Shown here: one piece after another, positions 5,240 through 6,596 of the stretch
How positions within the stretch are numbered: position 1 is the stretch's first letter
Layout: each line of letters opens with the position of its first letter
Source: an uncultured Ruminococcus sp.
GTDB lineage: Bacteria > Bacillota > Clostridia > Oscillospirales > Acutalibacteraceae
Length of the DNA: 6,596 nucleotides
NCBI GenBank assembly: GCA_958403905.1
Contig: CATXZD010000031.1
Span: 1 to 6,596 of the forward strand
Direction: 5' to 3'
Program-made: the position numbers and the translations under genes
The notes under the pieces: model-generated
Database searches by the model: none
Seen by the model: only the letters and a program-made list of their open reading frames with translations
What the model was told of the DNA's origin: nothing

Positions 5240-6111
5240 CTGTAAACCTCCTCTATAATATTGAAAATTGTTGTTTTTATTATTTCTCCTGCGGTTTTTG
5301 GCGCACATTTTCCGGGGAGAGACAAGGCTCTTACCGCATCAAGCCTGAATTTGTGCGCCGCCTCAAAGTCAACTCCTCCCGGAGCTGAGGCAAGGTCGAT
5401 TATCAGTGTATTTCTGTCGGTATTCATAAGCAAGTCTTTGTCAAAAATTAATGACGGCACTGTATTGAACACAATGTCATAACCTCTTATGCTTTTAAGC
5501 TTTCTTGTGTCCCGGCTTTTGTAACCGAGTGCCGAGATATATGCAAAATCACTTTCACAGCGGGCGCATACAGTTACATCCGCTTCAAGCGAACGAAGGC
5601 TCTTTGCAAGGATTTTTCCTATTCTGCCATACCCTACTATAAGGCATTTACTACCCGAAATTGTACCTTCAAATTTATTCATTGCACATTCAATTGCCCC
5701 CTCGGCTGTTGGCAATGCGTTAAGAATTGCAAATTCGTCTTTTGCGGCATAGTCAAAAATACGAGCATTTTTTAATTTTGGATAAGCCTTGATAAATTTG
5801 TCGCTCATTGAAACAAAAACAGGCTTTTTCATTAATTCATCGGTTTCTTCATCGGTAAGAATTACATTTCTTTCTGAAAACGGAGTATTTATACTGCGGT
5901 CTGCACGAACAGACGGAAGAGGAAAAATCACAGCGTCGCTTTCAAAAATCGTTGTATGAACATCAGCAAGAGTGAGTGCGCCCATACCCGAAAGCTTATC
6001 AAAACCGCCTAAAATCACATCACAACAACTGTCGGATACCGATTTTGCAAGAAAAAGCTGACGTTTATCTCCGCCTACTATACCAAACGCTTTTATATCG
6101 CTTTTTTTCAT
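5236..6111 (-). CDS. dpaA: Dipicolinate synthase subunit A (SpoVFA)
   Basis: This encodes 291 residues (Bacillus SpoVFA has about 297). With DpaB it oxidises the cyclic dihydrodipicolinate-pathway intermediate to dipicolinic acid, the calcium chelator of the spore core. The start at 6111 is chosen because homology begins at once (FGIVGGDKRQ, residues 9-18); its binding site is weak (GGGTG). The frame is open 32 codons further up to 6207, but that extension overlaps the promoter and is not family-like. The N-terminal domain spans about 1-150. The NAD(P)-binding Rossmann domain has VGYGRIG (159-165). Later family signatures are NTVPSLIF (216-223), IDLASAPGGVDF (238-249) and LPGKCAPKTAGEI (265-277). 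It is the first gene of the dpaA-dpaB operon, expected in the late mother cell, which matches the sigma-K-like promoter at 6185-6211. Confidence 0.96.
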   Translation of the reverse strand: MKKSDIKAFGIVGGDKRQLFLAKSVSDSCCDVILGGFDKLSGMGALTLADVHTTIFESDAVIFPLPSVRADRSINTPFSERNVILTDEETDELMKKPVFVSMSDKFIKAYPKLKNARIFDYAAKDEFAILNALPTAEGAIECAMNKFEGTISGSKCLIVGYGRIGKILAKSLRSLEADVTVCARCESDFAYISALGYKSRDTRKLKSIRGYDIVFNTVPSLIFDKDLLMNTDRNTLIIDLASAPGGVDFEAAHKFRLDAVRALSLPGKCAPKTAGEIIKTTIFNIIEEVYR

Positions 6112-6184
6112 ATAAAAACACCCGAAATATTCGTTGTAACGGCATAAATAATTTCGCCGTATGGTTTTAATCAAGTTTATATCA

Positions 6185-6211
6185 TATAATATGCAGAGCT
6201 TTTTCAAGCGT
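6185..6211 (-). promoter_or_regulatory. Sigma-K-type promoter of the dpaA-dpaB operon
   Basis: On the minus strand AC (6211-6210), a 16-nt spacer and CATATTATA (6193-6185) match the known sigma-K pattern (AC, 16-17 nt, CATAnnnTA) at every fixed position. The start would be near 6178, leaving a leader of about 66 nt before the dpaA ATG. spoVF is a sigma-K operon in Bacillus subtilis, so pattern and gene function agree. No competing sigma-A promoter with good boxes was seen here. Confidence 0.7.
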
Positions 6212-6280
6212 GAATTTTTAATCAGTTATAAAAAATATAATTATCCCGTTCTATAAATTAAACGATAATTTTGCAGAGTG

Positions 6281-6308
6281 TGGAGTTTGGAGTAAGGAGA
6301 GTGGAGTT
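6281..6308 (+). repeat. Four tandem 7-nt repeats (TGGAGTT type)
   Basis: The consecutive units are TGGAGTT, TGGAGTA, AGGAGAG and TGGAGTT. They sit upstream of the dpaA promoter in non-coding DNA and are followed by AATGGTCGCTACGCTCCGAA, which looks like part of a dispersed repeat. The short direct repeats could arise by replication slippage. No coding frame covers them. Confidence 0.7.
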
Positions 6309-6387
6309 AATGGTCGCTACGCTCCGAATTTATAATAGTGCGTGTTGTTTGGAAAGGTTTGTCAGCTCAACGAATTTTTGCAACAAT

Positions 6388-6454
6388 GTAGGGAACGGTA
6401 CGGCAGTCGCCCAAAGCCATTCAATCCTATAATAAATTCAAAGTCGTTCCCTAC
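6388..6454. repeat. 67-bp segment bounded by perfect 10-bp inverted repeats
   Basis: GTAGGGAACG (6388-6397) and CGTTCCCTAC (6445-6454) are exact reverse complements. The ends resemble those of the 80-bp hairpin family (GTAGGGAC...GTCCCCTAC), but the interior is unrelated to it. It looks like a second type or a deleted member of the same class of miniature elements. There is no coding capacity. Confidence 0.7.
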
Positions 6455-6502
6455 GAATTAATACAAACGATAAATTAGCGTTGGAATTATAGCGGCGTTG
6501 AC

Positions 6503-6596
6503 GTAGGGACATGGCGTGCCGTGTCCACACAAAAATTGCGTTGCAATTTTTGTGAATGGGACGTGTGGGAACCCGTCCCCTACGGAAATGTTTTTT
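6503..6596 (+). repeat. MITE-like hairpin repeat, copy B, reaching the window end
   Basis: The ends are GTAGGGAC (6503-6510) and GTCCCCTAC (6575-6583), with a 12-bp perfect inner stem (CACAAAAATTGC and complement) around a GTT loop. It matches copy A at 69 of 72 positions (6518-6589 against 2073-2144) in the same orientation. The left end differs from copy A and forms its own hairpin (GGACA...TGTCC with GGC/GCC inside). Similarity continues past the terminal repeat to about 6589, so the true right boundary is uncertain. Together with the two repeats before it, it fills 6212-6596, where I see no gene. Confidence 0.85.

Noticed and set aside
4577..5482. Several plus-strand frames opposite dpaB and dpaA
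   Set aside because: They are antisense to well-supported genes, lack ribosome binding sites and have compositions expected of shadow frames.
2059..6596. CRISPR array
   Set aside because: The repeats are palindromic elements in two distant copies, not regularly spaced short repeats with unique spacers, and there are no cas genes.

Overview
This window looks like chromosomal DNA from an AT-rich, spore-forming, anaerobic member of the Clostridia, probably a gut Ruminococcus/Oscillospiraceae-type bacterium. The evidence is a complete dipicolinate synthase pair (dpaA-dpaB, needed only to make spores), a membrane-anchored M23 protein of the kind used in spore engulfment, dockerin sequence typical of cellulosome or amylosome builders, and short GTAGGGAC/GTCCCCTAC repeat elements between genes. 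The placement is inference from gene content; no 16S or other marker gene is present.

Layout. 1-116: a tRNA-Pro(UGG) gene on the minus strand, cut by the window edge, with a perfect-consensus vegetative promoter. 246-1015: a HAD-family phosphatase-like gene (minus) with its own extended -10 promoter; its catalytic nucleophile Asp is replaced by Gly. 1201-1947: a membrane-anchored M23 peptidase-domain protein (plus), the only plus-strand gene. 1948-2480: about 530 bp with no credible gene, filled with decayed repeats, including an 80-bp hairpin element. 2487-2726: a strong terminator and an isolated 23-codon reading frame (minus) with an excellent ribosome binding site. 2730-3466: a cytidylate-kinase-like gene (minus) with a likely promoter. 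3592-4508: a truncated, frameshifted dockerin gene relic (minus) ending in a terminator. 4568-6211: the dpaA-dpaB operon (minus), with a 4-nt stop/start overlap and an upstream sequence that fits the late mother-cell sigma-K consensus exactly. 6212-6596: repeats only, including a second copy of the 80-bp element that runs to the window end.

How the genes relate. DpaA and DpaB together make dipicolinic acid in the mother cell from a lysine-pathway intermediate, for transport into the forespore. The M23 protein may act earlier in the same programme. The HAD and cytidylate-kinase-like genes look like independent housekeeping-type units. The dockerin relic points to a former secreted, scaffold-bound protein.

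I did not find an obviously new multi-gene system. The best second-look items are the nucleophile-less HAD protein, the 23-residue peptide gene with a possible sporulation-type promoter, the sigma-K-like promoter of dpaAB, the broken dockerin gene and the hairpin repeat family.
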